DNA from: Rhizomys pruinosus
Taxonomy: Eukaryota > Chordata > Mammalia > Rodentia > Spalacidae
NCBI GenBank assembly: GCA_009823505.1
Contig: VZQC01005688.1
Span: forward strand, 394,844-458,843
Reading direction: 5' to 3'
Length of the DNA: 64,000 nucleotides
How positions within the stretch are numbered: the first letter of the stretch is position 1; each line of letters starts with the position of its first letter. A program made the translations under genes and the position numbers. A model generated the notes under the pieces. It saw only the letters and a program-made list of their open reading frames with translations, did not search any database and was not told where the DNA came from. Of the stretch, positions 34,319 to 46,500 are shown in pieces.

Positions 34319-35354
34319 AAGTTCAACATCACTAATAATTAAGTAAACTCAAATTAAAACCACTTTAAGATATCATCTTACTCTGGTAAGACTGGCTAGG
34401 ATCAAGAAAACAAAGGATACCAAATGCTGGAGAGGTTGTGGGGAAAGGAGAACACTCATCCTCTGCTGGTGGGAATGTAAACTCATACAACCACTATGGA
34501 AAACAGTATGGAGAACCCTTAAAAGACTCAAAATGAGCTTACCACCTGTTATTGCAGCTCTCTTCACAATAGTGAAGAGCTGTAACCAACCCACATGCCC
34601 CTCAACCAACCAGTGGGTAGAGAAAATGAAGTTCTATGCAGTGGTAAAGAAAGATGGTATCATGAACTTTGCAGAGTAAATGGATGGAAATAGAAGGTAT
34701 TATGCTAGGTGAAGTAACACAGTCCCAGAAAAGCAAAACAACAAATGGTATCTCTTATTTGTGGATGCTAGCACCAAATACCTAGTTGTAAGAAACTGAG
34801 CAACATCAATGTTATATGCCCTTTTCCCTGAAAGCAACTGTGCTCTTATAATGTAAATCCCTTAACAGACTAGAATTAACCCACCACTTATTTTGAGACT
34901 TTGTAATCTTGGTATATGGATGGAGGATATGTAGGCATATTTTAGAGTAATATAAATTTAAAAAGGAAAAATGTGAATCCTGAAGTATGATATGGAAATG
35001 AGAGTTTGTGTACAGATGATATAATTTTAGTATAGGTGTGACACACACACACACACACACATGCATATGTTGAAGCACTACAGATTGGAGGGAACGACAG
35101 CAGAGGAAATAGACAGGGAACCTGTAAAAAGGCTTTTTACCTGTAAAAATAAACTGTAAAGTTCCTCCAAGGACAATAATCCTCTGCTTTGAAAAACTTT
35201 GAGAAGAATCAGAAAAAGATACAGGGCAGAAATGGCAGGGTGCATGAACTCGGGTGGGGTGGGGCATGGAAGGGGAGATGAGTCTAGATTGTACTGAGAA
35301 ATGATGTATGAAACGCACAAAACTTCAATAAAAATGTTAAAAAAACAAGATTAT

Positions 35355-35613
35355 GGGCTGGAGAGATGGCCTAGCAGTTAAGAGCACCGACCGCTCTTGC
35401 AGAGGACCCGGGTTCGATCCCCAATACCCACATGGCGGCCGAGAACCATCTGAAACTCCAATTCCAGGAGAACTCCAGTTCCAGGGGAATCCGAGACCCT
35501 CTTCTGACCTCCGCGGCATTGCACGACATCGGTGCACAGACTTGCATGCAGACAGTACATTCATACACATACAGAAATAAATAAAATTAATTTAAAAATG
35601 TTTAAAAAAAAAC
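35355..35613 (+). mobile_element. Young B2/B3 SINE in the L1 tail
   Basis: Full-length copy with intact box A (tggcctagcagttaagagc) and box B (gggttcgatcccc). A perfect 14-bp duplication, aaaaacaagattat, lies at 35341-35354 and 35614-35627. It is very similar to the copy at 36566. Confidence 0.95.
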
Positions 35614-35627
35614 AAAAACAAGATTAT

Positions 35628-36398
35628 ATTGTCAAAAAAATAACACAACCTCACACTCTGAAGAATATCCTAAATATTTTTCATTGTCCATTTTAAAAAA
35701 GGAATCTTTAAATCTGAATTTTTACAAATAGTGAATAAAAGTAATTTTGAATTTGTGAACAAAAAAGAAAAGCCGGCATACTTATACCAATATTATTAAA
35801 GTCAGGGATATAAAAAGCATTATCAATTTGATAAAGAACCTTAGAAATGATGGAAAGACTCAATGGTAAACCACTAAAATTATTCCCATCACACATGGAA
35901 AAACAATGGTTATCTATCACAATTCTTTTTTCCTGTAAATTTTTGCAATACAGTTAGAAAATAATAACTTATACAAATATATCCTAGAAAGAAAAGGTTT
36001 CTAAAACCATGCTTACCTGGGGCACATGGCTGTGGTAGAGGTGTGACACAGCGCAGTGTTGCCTGAACAAAAAAGGACTGAAGCTTGGGGTTGTTAAAAA
36101 CCAACAAACAATAAGCCTGATGTGTTCTCAGAGCTTATTCCTTCTGAATTCTCTCAGAACTATTCTTCCAGCCATGAGGGTACTTTCTCCATTTAAACAG
36201 TTCATCTACCATGATATTGGAAAGAAAGAGGTAACTCTGTCTTATTGAGGACGGTTTTGTTTTTCTGACCCCTACTAACCTAGAATAGCACACACAACCA
36301 CAAATAGATGTTATCAATCTTATCCTACCTGTTGTTTGCAATACAAATTGTGAATAAGTGTTGCTTCCTAAGTCACTGCTTTCCATACTGATATTTTC

Positions 36399-36451
<53 letters not shown>

Positions 36452-36565
36452 TGTTCTGGGCCAGAGACAAGGAATGGTCACAAGGGAGAAACAGGGAACA
36501 TAAAACAAAATTAAAGCAATTTGTTTATCATAGCTTGTATAGGTTGATTACAAGAGGATGGGAAG
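35628..36565. other. Unique intronic sequence with a (CA)n and an exon-like site
   Basis: Repeat-free apart from a CA array (about 36403-36450). It contains the candidate exon at 36017-36062. Confidence 0.55.
36017..36062 (-). other. Exon-like 46-nt segment, uncertain
   Basis: On the minus strand, tccttttttgttcag|G begins it and CCCCAG|gtaagc ends it; both splice sites are close to consensus. The length of 46 nt would shift the Adamtsl3 frame, so if used it would truncate the protein or belong to a different transcript. It may be a decoy. Confidence 0.15.
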
Positions 36566-36825
36566 GGGGCTGGAGAGATGGCCTAGCGGTTAAGAGCACC
36601 GACCGCTCTTGCAGAGGACCCGGGTTCGATCCCCAGCACCCACATGGTGGCCGAGAACCGTCTGAAACTCCAATTCCAGGAGAACTCCAGTTCCAGGGGA
36701 ATCCGAGACCCTCTTCTGACCTCCGCGGCATTGCACGACACGGGTGCACAGACTTGCATGCAGACAGTACATTCATACACATACAGAAGTGAATAAAAAT
36801 TAATAAAAAAAATTTTTAAATAAAA
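36566..36825 (+). mobile_element. Young B2/B3 SINE with 16-bp target-site duplication
   Basis: Full-length copy with intact Pol III boxes and the 17-bp duplication. A perfect 16-bp duplication, acaagaggatgggaag, lies at 36550-36565 and 36826-36841. Confidence 0.95.
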
Positions 36826-36841
36826 ACAAGAGGATGGGAAG

Positions 36842-37698
36842 GTCTATACTTTATACTGTTTTCCTAAAGTCTGGCTAGTTGAGTGAGCCTTAAATCCAGT
36901 TAGACAGCTGTTGAACATTCTCCAGATAAAAGTGCCACTCTTGCACCAGTAGGGATAATTTTCTGGGCAGATTGTTGTGGTTCATAAGATTTATGGCTGG
37001 ATAGCACCACTGATTGGTTTTCTCCCTTGGTAGTTTGCATGGTACCCTCTGATACTATCAGAGCTAGTCTTTGGGGAGGCTTCAAGATCATTTCTTTGTT
37101 AAGTCCAATGTCCAAAGTATGTCTTGTCTTCAACAATAGGTCGTACCTTCAGTTCTGGGAGACAATCAAGGACTGTGGCAATACTCTATGTTGTTTTTGA
37201 GTCTCTTGGACCAGTGTGACCAACGACTCAAAGAGATGTTTCCCTTGGCTGGCCCTGTGATTTTTGTTGCATAGCTTTGACTGTACATGTACTCACATAC
37301 ACATGTAACTTTTTTTCAGTAGGCTGTGAAATAATATACTTCCCTCTGGCTGTCATACTACCTAAGTATTATTTATCTCTCTTCCCTCTCTCTCACCCTG
37401 TATAAATTATCCCTCCCCCTTCCCCAGTTACAACACACTCCATTGTCCCCGTTTCCTCCTCGATCACTCCCGTGTCTCTCTATTCCTCTCTTTGGAACTC
37501 CTTCCCCTCTCCTCCAGCAGTTCCTTTCTTTATTTCTTGGCTCCTATGGTCTTTTTTAAATTTTTTAAGTAGTCATATGTAGGAAGACTTTTCTGGAAAT
37601 GCCTTCTGTTACAAATGGAAATTTTACTTAACCTTTTAGCCAAAGCTAATCTTATATATTGAGACCATTTAACAATATCTATTCAATCTGCCTTCCTA

Positions 37699-37732
<34 letters not shown>

Positions 37733-37744
37733 ATTTATTTACAG
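36842..37744. other. Unique intronic sequence with a (TA)n tract
   Basis: No gene or known repeat seen. Pyrimidine-rich at 37370-37510, and a TA run at about 37701-37730. Confidence 0.55.
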
Positions 37745-38400
37745 ACAAATGTAGCTGTCACCACTCATGAAAAAGCGTCTTCTTGCAAAGATGAAGACTA
37801 TATCAAAATTCCACAACTGGTAAAGTGCAGAGAGAAGTGATTGTGAAGTTCTTAGACCTAAGTGACACAGCTACAATGCAACGTTTACAACCGAGGCTCA
37901 GGAAACATTGTGGAGGAGGGGCAACGAGATGGTAAAAGTCAGAGACGAGACACCTGCTGATAGTTAATGCATTCCAGATATGTTAGGAAAGATACACCCA
38001 TGAAATCTCCATTGCAGCCAACAAATGTACAATGACGAAACCAGCTGACATGCCAATTGGATGGGGAAATTTCACAGGGTCCCACCCACCTCAAGATGAA
38101 GAGACACAGGCAATCAATGGACGCAAGTGGGCAGCTCTAAACACAAGTACACTTGAGCACCATTAATGGACTCAGTTTTGTATATAAATACATATGTGTT
38201 TATGTGTGTATTCATATGTATGTATGTCTTTGAATACATATATGTATATGTAATAATAATAAAAGAAGAGGATGGGAAATTGTGAGTGACAGTGGGGACA
38301 TGAGAGGAGCTGGAGAGGGAGCAGGAGGGTCTAAATATTGCAGGTACAGTACTCAAGTATGAAATTCTCAAAAAATTTCAGTAAGAAAAAAATTTGTAAG
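37745..38400 (+). mobile_element. Probable L1/Lx-type 3' UTR fragment
   Basis: The overall order, with a hydrophilic non-coding stretch, a tatgtgtttatgtgtgtatt-type alternating run, aataataataaaagaagagg and a purine-rich end, resembles the 3' UTR of rodent Lx-type L1s. Divergence prevents certainty. Confidence 0.45.
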
Positions 38401-38452
38401 GTTAAAGAGATATTCTGACATTACAGAAACTGCTTTCAAAATATTTAATATA

Positions 38453-38656
38453 GACTCCCAGCTCAGACTACAGACACCCGCCCGGAGTCAGTGAGGTTCT
38501 GGTGAGTCAAGGCAGTCTCACCTTGCCCTTGGGGGACACACCATCAGCCCCCAGAACTCCCAGCTCAGACTCCAGACACCTGCCGAGAGTCACTGAGTTT
38601 CCAGTGAGGCAAGGCAGACCTGCCTGGACCCTTGAGGGCCTACTGATACACGGGCC
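38453..38656 (+). promoter_or_regulatory. L1 5' UTR with two tandem promoter monomers
   Basis: Two units of about 102 bp (38453-38554 and 38555-38656) share actcccagctcagact, then a cagacacc block, agtca.tgag and the gcaaggcag/gtcaaggcag block. Rodent L1s often carry tandem 5' monomers that act as the Pol II promoter. Confidence 0.8.
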
Positions 38657-38760
38657 AATGTAGCAACCCAACCCAATGCTCATGCCCCCCACCCCCACAT
38701 CATCCTGGTGGAGCTCTGGTGCAGAGGACCCAACAGGTGGAGCATTGGTGATTGTAGTCT

Positions 38761-39635
38761 GTGCAGCCAATGTTGAGGTCCCAGAACTCAAAGAAACAAA
38801 TAGACAAATCCACATGCCAAAGACAAAGAAAAAACAACATGGGAAAAGCTCATAATAAACCCACACTGAATGCTACCAACCCTACAGAACATCCCTATAA
38901 TGAGATCTTTGAGGAAAGAAGCCAAGACACCAACCTTAGAAAAACAACTGTAGACACATCCAAAGAAACCAGAGAACTAAGGGAAGAGAATGAAAAACTC
39001 AGGAAGGACCTAGAGAGAGATAATGACAAAGGGTGGAAAGAACTATGGGGAGAGATTGAAAAACTCAAGAAGGACCTAGAGGGAGACAATCACAAACTCC
39101 GGAAGGAAGTTGAAACACTGAAAAGATCCCAGGCCGAAATGAAAAAAGAAAATGACCAACGAACAAAGGAACTACAAGATGAGAAAGAAAGGCTCCAGAA
39201 GGAAATGGAAAATCTAAAGAAATCACAGGGTGAAATGAAAAAGGATATTGAACATTCATACAACCACCAGGAAAGGATGGGAAAAAGCCTCAGAAGCAGA
39301 ATGGAAGAAGCAGAAAAAAGAATATCAGACCTGCAGGATAATACAGAGCAACTAGAAAGCTCAAGTAAAGATTACAAAAAATTTTTAAAACACAAGAGTG
39401 GAACAACCAGAAAATGTGAGACACTATGACAAGACCAAACCTCTGCATCATAGGGATAGAGGAGGGAGAGGAGTCCCAAGACAACACTACTGACCAGATC
39501 TTCAACAGGATAATAGAAGAAAATTTCCCCAAATTGAAAAAAGACAATCCCATACAAATACAAGAGGCACGTAGAACACCAAATAGACAGGACCAGAAAA
39601 GAAATTCCCCACACCATATCATTGTTAAAACACTA
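38761..39635 (+). pseudogene. L1 ORF1, coiled coil and RRM, cut by the ERVK
   Basis: An open frame from 38761 to 39429 encodes the ORF1p coiled coil (heptads such as ELREENEKLRKDLE) and the start of the RNA-binding region. A shifted frame from 39426 carries the RRM block RPNLCIIGIEEGEE and the C-terminal block HHIIVKTL. The provirus interrupts after that point, and ORF1 sequence resumes at 43602. The usual start MPKTK near 38815 lies in another frame because of an indel in an A run. Confidence 0.85.
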
Positions 39636-40026
39636 TGATGGGGCTCACCGGGCCAGCTGGGTCAAGATGGTGCTGAGGGGAGGCAGAAGAGGAGGGACCT
39701 GGGTTGTTTGCCAAAACCTCTGGTTGGGGAAAGATAAGGACAAGTTGCATGAGTTACAATTGTCAGCCGTGTAGGCCAATCCGCCTGAGAGGGTCAGAGG
39801 GGCTACAGGAACATTGGTCATTTGCTTTCACGCCTAAATGCCTTCTGTGGCTGTTTTGTATATAAGTCACTGCCCTGCTTGCAGTAAAGTGAGATCCTGC
39901 TTGACTGGACTCCCCGCTGCATCTAAGTGTCTCCAGGAACTGAGGAGGCTGGGGAACAAGTGAGCAGCACACTTACCTTTCCTCAGCCCAGTCAGTTCCA
40001 GGACAGGACATGACTAAGACCCAACA
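39636..40026 (+). mobile_element. ERVK 5' LTR
   Basis: A 391-bp LTR from TGATGGGGCTC to CCCAACA, with a TATA box region (gtatataagtcact near 39857). The left flank is the L1 sequence ...acacta, matching ...tcacta after the 3' LTR (43596-43601): a 5-6 bp duplication. Confidence 0.85.
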
Positions 40027-40028
40027 CC

Positions 40029-40046
40029 TGGCGCCCAACATGGGGC
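40029..40046 (+). promoter_or_regulatory. Primer-binding site, tRNA-Lys type
   Basis: tggcgcccaacatggggc, two bases after the LTR, differs at one position from the tRNA-Lys(1,2) complement as I know it. This places the provirus in the class II (ERVK, betaretrovirus-like) group. Confidence 0.85.
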
Positions 40047-43000
40047 TCAAAGAGGGAGACCCCGAGGTATCCCATGCCTGCTGGCTGAGGCCAAGCGGTC
40101 TTCCAGGGTAAGTGGGACCCTAGTATGGGTAATGCAAGTTCAACTAAGAAGGATCCTGCCTTGAGAGCTTTACGCCTCATGTTACAGTCTAGAGGACTTG
40201 AGTTAACTGAGACCAATGCCCTGAACACTTGAGAGATTATTGTCTCCCTCACCTCTTGGCTTACGGGGGGCCAACCTCTTCTCCTGGCAAACTTGGGCTA
40301 GGGTGGGGAAACTGGCAAGGGAAAGGGAGAGGCATTTTGGCATTGACCCGCCCCTCGGGTTTTACCCTACCATTACAGCCCTAAAGACCTCTTTCCACCC
40401 GAACGCACTCCCTCCCCGGAGGAGGGAGCCTCGGGAGAGCTTTGGGAGGGATTCAGAAGAACACTGAAGAGAAGTGGGCAGCCTTTACAAAAGAGCGCTC
40501 CAAGGGGTCAGAGGCGTGGCGGGGGCCGGAGGTACAGGGGGAGGCGGCTCCGAGTCACATGGACCTCGGGCGCGCGGCACCTTAACGCCATGGCTGTGGC
40601 AGACCCGGCATGTTTGTGCAGCACAGCCCCGCCGGCTCCTAGTTGGCGACGCCATCTATTGTTATACACACATTAAGGATTGTTTTTTCTCCATCCTCCT
40701 GCACCCAGATGATTGTATTAAGTTTGCTTTCTCAGTGCCATCTCGCTCCAAAAAATCGCCCACTTTTAAGGGGTCTGGGAGAACCCATCTTCTTCTCCTT
40801 ACAGGATCAGTCGGTGAATCATGGTATAAGATAATGCCAGAGCGTCATAACTCTGACATCAGCTCCAGATTGCTGCTCGGGAGAATTAACTGAGCTATTA
40901 AAGCATTTGGTATCTATCCACAAAGCTAATCCAATTTTGACTTGCTGAGAGATAAAGAGTCCGCAGAAGGAGATCCCTATCACACAGAAGACAGATAACC
41001 GGCCCGACGACTCTATAACTATGGGGAAGGCTCCAGACCCAGCTGGCTATGGGCCTATACATAGTTAAACAACATAGGAAGCTGCACACTTTCAATCCGA
41101 GCGTAACCAGTCACTTAGGGAGAGGTACACAAATTTCCCCAGGTCGCTGGAAGGAAATTGAGCAAAATTGTTCCGCATAACATGTAAATTCTTGCCAACT
41201 TATCATCAGAGTCCGGCTTCGAGACCTCAAATGGTTATACCCAGAAGGCTAAGACTATGCCCCATCTATGGCAAAACAGATAGTACACAAATTCAGCCGC
41301 ATTTGCGCAAAATTTAAATAGGGGTGTTTCATGTCATGGATATTCTTTCCAGAGCCTGCTGGCCATAGGCACCATTCTGAAAGAAAGGGCCAACAATGCC
41401 CAATCCCTCACTTTACTCCAAATGTTGCAAACATATACAGCATGGCCCCCCCAAAATCAAAATAGGACAACGGACATTAGGTTTGCATCTAGAGGCCTTG
41501 CAGATTCTTAGTTGAGAGATGGGCGTATTAAATCAATAACTACAAGATTCCATACAACCCCAGGGCACAATAGCATAGTGAAAGATGCAACCTAATAATT
41601 TAAGACAATTACAAACAAAAAGGGGGAGTAAGACCCCAAATACACCACACACACCTGCAAATTCGGCAAATACTCTGATTTACTCATAATAATCACTTTT
41701 AAATTTTTCTAAGATATGATGATCCCGAAGGATTCCAAAAACACTGGGCCACACATAGCCTCAAACCCACAGTGGAAGTTAAAATGGAAAGATACTTTAA
41801 CACACCAATGGAAAAGCCCAGACAACTACAAATTAAATAGAATGGGAGAGGAGGCTTTTGGGTGTAGTGTAAAATCCTTAGAGGGAGCAGGCCCTATAAC
41901 ATGGGTGCCAGCAAGGATACATAACCAGTTATTTGTCATTCCCTCAGAAACAAGCGAGGATTGACCCAAAACAGCCATAACCACAAAGAAGAAGAGGATA
42001 ATGATGGTTCAAACTACTTAGCAACAAAGAAAACACAAAGATGATAGAAAAGGAATAACAGGCCCAAGCATAACAGAACCTTTGAGAAGCATACTTATGA
42101 TGCTGTAAACGCTTACAAGATGGTGTGGTATCTAGCATGCTTATGCTGGTGCTGCAAATGGGATTTAGGAGGGGAGCGAGCTGAACAAGGAGTGTAGAGT
42201 CACCAAAACACCCACACCCAGAGAAGTGAATGGCTGGATGACGCAATCACCTGTCATGAGAGGATCCTACCACGCAACATCGACATGAGTACACCTCACC
42301 ACTCAGCACTGGTGGCCCTACCTCTTTTACATCCTCTCGCCGATCTCACCCTAGGAGACTGGGGAGGGGGAGTGGGGGCTGAAGAAAAAACATATAGGAC
42401 CCAGGCTCACACTGGGAGCCAAGTGTACGGCAAAAGGGAATGCACCCTAACCTAGTGGTGGGGCGGAACCTAGATTCCCCAGGACATAGCTGTCCACCAC
42501 ATCATGAGATCGTGTGCTCAGATGGCACGTAGACAAATAATGTAATTGCCCCAGGAAGTAAAGCACGGAACTACAAAAAGATGATGCTGGGTGGTGGCCA
42601 TGGGAAGACTTCATGCTGTAAGATAAATGGGGGGTGAGTAGACTTAACTAGGATCAGATATAGGGGATATGATTTGGGCCTCAACCATAAGGGTAATAGA
42701 CACAAATGAAGGCCAGCAAACCCCTCTCTTAAGTAGGGGCATGCACAATTACCGGACTTGCCCATCTACACGGTAAGCATTCGACTGAAGAGAGTAGGAA
42801 AGGAATCTGAGGACGGATAAGAAGAGTATAAGGCCTAACTGGTAAAGACTGGTAATCGAGTTCGGTCACCCTAGGTTGACATACTTTTAATTTCTATGCT
42901 GATAGAGGCCCCTGCCTTATAAAATTTCATTCGTTAGTGCATATTTGGGCACTGCCATCTTTAACAGGCGTCCTAACTAAGACTGATAGAGACAAAGGCA

Positions 43001-43173
43001 GGAGGTCTACCTCATAGCCTTAGGTTGCGCTAATTGACAGACTGGAAACCAGATAATCACAATATTAAGTGAACCTGTACATCTCAGGTGCCTCATGGAT
43101 GAACAATCGGAGGAGGTGCCACACTGTAACTTCGGAAAGCAGTGGGTTATAAAAAGAAAAGAGAGGGGGAGTC
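40047..43173 (+). pseudogene. ERVK interior: defective gag/pol remnants
   Basis: A retroviral-type splice donor (cagggtaagt, about 40105) precedes a gag-like start at 40125 that opens Met-Gly-Asn, fitting a myristoylated matrix protein, but stops after 35 codons. A short stretch in 40660-40740 resembles betaretroviral reverse transcriptase, and 41776-41920 resembles the integrase C-terminus. At 3.1 kb the interior is far shorter than a complete provirus, so most of gag and pol and all of env are missing or unrecognisable. A purine tract (about 43151-43173) precedes the 3' LTR. Confidence 0.65.
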
Positions 43174-43595
43174 TGATTGGGGCCCAGTCGTCAGCTGGCC
43201 AGGATCAAGGATGGTATCTGAAAGGGGAGGTAGAAGGAAGGAGGACAGCGGTGATTGTATTAGCAAACTTCATGGTTGGGAAAGATTAAGAGACAATGCC
43301 CGCAAATGAGTTACAATTGTACCGCAGATACGCCAATCGACACCTGAGAGGTAGAATGGGACCTGACAGACATTGTCTATTGCTTTCAGCCTGTAAAGCC
43401 ATATTGTGGCTGTTTTGTATTAAAGTACTGCCAGCTGCTGCATCAAGCTAGGATGACCCATAGCTTGATTGATGTCCACGCTGCAAATACATGAGTGTCC
43501 ATCACAGGACGAAATGAGGAGGCTTGAGGGGAACGGGCTGAGCGGGCACTTATTGTTCCATCGCACAGTCATATCCAGAAGGACGCCAAAAGACA
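43174..43595 (+). mobile_element. ERVK 3' LTR
   Basis: It aligns along its whole length with the 5' LTR (gagttacaattgt, attgtggctgttttgtatta, aggaggcttgagggg) but with many single-base indels. It ends agaca before L1 sequence resumes at 43596. Confidence 0.8.
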
Positions 43596-46500
43596 TCACT
43601 AGATGTTCAAAACTAGGACAAAATACTGAAAGCTGCACAGAGAAAAACAACAAGTTCCATAGGGAAAGATCAGATACAGATGATTATTAGCAATAATGAG
43701 AAAGCTAGAGAGAACAGTGGAACAAGTAGTCCATGGTAAGACTTTAGATGCCAAACTCCGACTAATAGACTAGCAATGCAAGTCTAATAGTTGCAGAGGA
43801 GAAATAATATTATCACAACATAACAAGTGACCAGAAGTACATGTTAGACAGAGGCAAAGAGCAAATATCCATAAAAATTAAAGAGAGAAAAGCACAAATC
43901 ATAACAGAGATATATAAGCTAGAACCAAGATGCCAAAAAAAAAGGTAAAAGGAAGCACACACATTATCTCTAATAATACCCTTAATATAAATGGTACAAA
44001 CTCCCCAATAAAAGCGCAAAGATGGGAGAGGATGGTTAGGAAACTGAACCTTCCCAATGAACTGTCATACAGAAGCCACACTACCATTAAAGCGACAGAC
44101 ACCACCCATTAGGGTAAAAGGATAGGAAAAAAATATTCCAAGCAATAGGTACTCAAGGAACAAACTGGACGTGCCTATATCTTATCAGACATAGATCCAA
44201 GTAAATTAAATCCAGAAGAGACACAGGAGGCTTAACAATTTGTCACAGTGAAAACAATTGAATATGAGAATTTATCGATCCAAATATCTATGCACCAAAC
44301 CTAAAGTGCTGCGCTTAACTTTATATAAAACCACTCTGGCGAACTCAAAGACTACATAGATTAATCCTAGTACACTAATATTGGTGACTTCAACACCCAC
44401 TGAGCTCCTTGGATAAATCAAGCAGGAAAAGAATAAATAGAGGAACATCAGAACTGAACAATACAATACTACAAATAAACATCACAGACATCTACAGATT
44501 TCATGCCCCTAATACCAGAGAATAATACACTTTCTACTACTAGCACTACACAAGGAACAATCGTCCAAATATTGGACGCACTACAGGGACACGAAAAAGG
44601 ACTCAACAAATACAAAGGATAGAAATTATTCCATGCTTTCTATCAGACTACAATGCAAGAAAGCTTAATGACAACAGAAGCCCTAGCAACTACAAGATTT
44701 CATTGAGATTAAACAATACAATCCTGAACAACGAATGGGTCAGGAGATAAAGAATGGAATAAAAGTATTCATAGAAACTCGAAGTGAAAAGAGACATAAA
44801 CCAACACAAAACCTGTGTGAACTATTAAAAGCAGTCTTGAAGAATTTAAAAGCCCTAAATTGCACATCAAAAAAAAAAAAAAAAAAAAAACAAAAAAACC
44901 AGAGGGAAAACAACAAGCTCAAAACACTTGAGAGACAAATGAATAGAATCCAAACAACAGTGACAGGAAGAAAATAACGAACTACAGAGCAAATAATCAG
45001 CATGAACAAGAACAAATACAAATCCAATCGAATCAAAAAGCTGGATATTCTTGAAAAAATAAACAAAATAGACAGACTCTAGTCATTACAAAACAAAAAA
45101 AAAAAAAGGCAACTCCAAATCAATAGTATTCTGTGATGAAAAGGGGAAACTCAAACAGCAACACGAAAGAAAGATCCAGTCAATCATATGGGGAATACAT
45201 TCAAAATCCTATAATCTACCACTATTTGAAATCTAAGAGATAAATGATAATGAATATCCGAAAAATCCTGCGGAACAAAGCTCAACAACGAAGAGAATTG
45301 AGCAATTTAAAAGAATCACTATTTGAGGAAAATGTTAGGATGATAATTAAAAGAACTCCCACTAAAAAAAGCCAAAGCCCAGAAAAAAAAGAAGCTATAA
45401 AAAAAAAATTTACAAGAGAGTCTACACCTTGCTACGATACTGTTTAGAAGGTAACAAACAGAGGGATATCTCTGAAACTCTTCTTTCTATGAAGCGCATC
45501 ACCCTAATACCAAAACCTAGGCCAAGATGCAGCCAAAAAAGAAAGCTATAAGACCATCTCTTACCATTAATGAACATAGTCAACAACATTCTCAATCAAA
45601 TACTTGCAAAATCAGCATACAGACCCACATTAAAAGATCATCATCTTAATCAGCCTTGGATTCAACAGAGATGCAGAGATGGTCAAACATACGTAAATCA
45701 TAATGAATATAAACCATAAATGGACGAAAGACAAAAAACAAAGATCATCTTCAATTGATGCAGAAGAAGGCTTATGACATAGAAATCCAGCATTCCTTCA
45801 TATTTATAGTCTCAAGGGGCACATAGGACTGAAAGGAACATTCCTAACATGATTCAAAGCTCATATTATAGCAAAACCACTGGCAAACATCATCCTAAAT
45901 GGAGAAAGGAATATGAGCCATTTTCCGTTAAGGTGGGAACTCAAGGCGGTGCCCCTTCATCACTCCTCTTCAACCATACGTCTTGAAAAACCACAGGGTA
46001 GGGCATAAAGACAACAGAGAAGGAATTAAAGGAGATACTAATCAGAAAAGAGAATTGTTAAGCTATCCCTTTTGCAGATGATATGATAGTTTACCTAAGG
46101 GATGCTAAACTCACCAGAAAACTTCTAGAATGAAAAGACTTTCAAAAGGGAAATGCAAATTAACCAGAAAAAGTTATATAAAAAAGAAAATAAAAAGTGG
46201 AAGGAATAATAAGAACTTCAGATCACAATACATCAAAAGATTATCAAGATAACCTGGAGAACAAACTAAACAAAGATACCAAACCCTCAACAAAAATCTA
46301 TTTTAACCTGAAGAAGGATGACAATAGAACACGAGTGGAGTAAGACATCCCATGTACTCATGGATTGGAAAATTAAAATAGTAAAAATGTCATTTTACCA
46401 CAAATTGATATACAGATTCAACCGCACTCCCAATAAAAATCCCATATTTCTTCACAGACTTGGGAAAAAAAATCCATTAATTCTATATGGAAAACAAAAG

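Larger units (their letters stand above)
28787..34800 (+). pseudogene. L1 ORF2 pseudogene (endonuclease and reverse transcriptase)
   Basis: The endonuclease start is visible (ITLNINGLNSPIKRYR, with QETHL in the second block), ending at a stop at 28981. Reverse-transcriptase blocks include [18 protein letters not shown] at about 30567-30620 and the catalytic FADD at 30702-30713, which follows an in-frame stop. A (GAAA)n expansion at 29338-29420 replaces part of the linker. The C-terminal part resumes after the MaLR-like insertion. Many frameshifts rule out function. Confidence 0.9.
27400..35340 (+). mobile_element. Long L1 element with nested insertions (L1 copy 1)
   Basis: A rodent L1 runs from 5' UTR-like sequence (left edge uncertain, 27270-27560) through ORF1, ORF2 and the 3' UTR to caataaaaatgttaaaaaaa at about 35340. 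Removing the MaLR-like element (31078-33057), the chimeric SINE (33796-34054) and a B1 (34162-34318) leaves about 5.4 kb collinear with the L1s at 14279 and 38453. It has frameshifts and stops throughout and is inactive. Confidence 0.9.

Noticed and set aside
35355..35430. tRNA gene-like heads with box A and box B
   Set aside because: The tRNA resemblance is that of SINE promoters. No complete cloverleaf with a proper acceptor stem was found.
40480..40640. CpG-rich stretch suggesting a promoter island
   Set aside because: It lies inside the ERVK interior just after the gag-like start and is short. No host first exon is visible.
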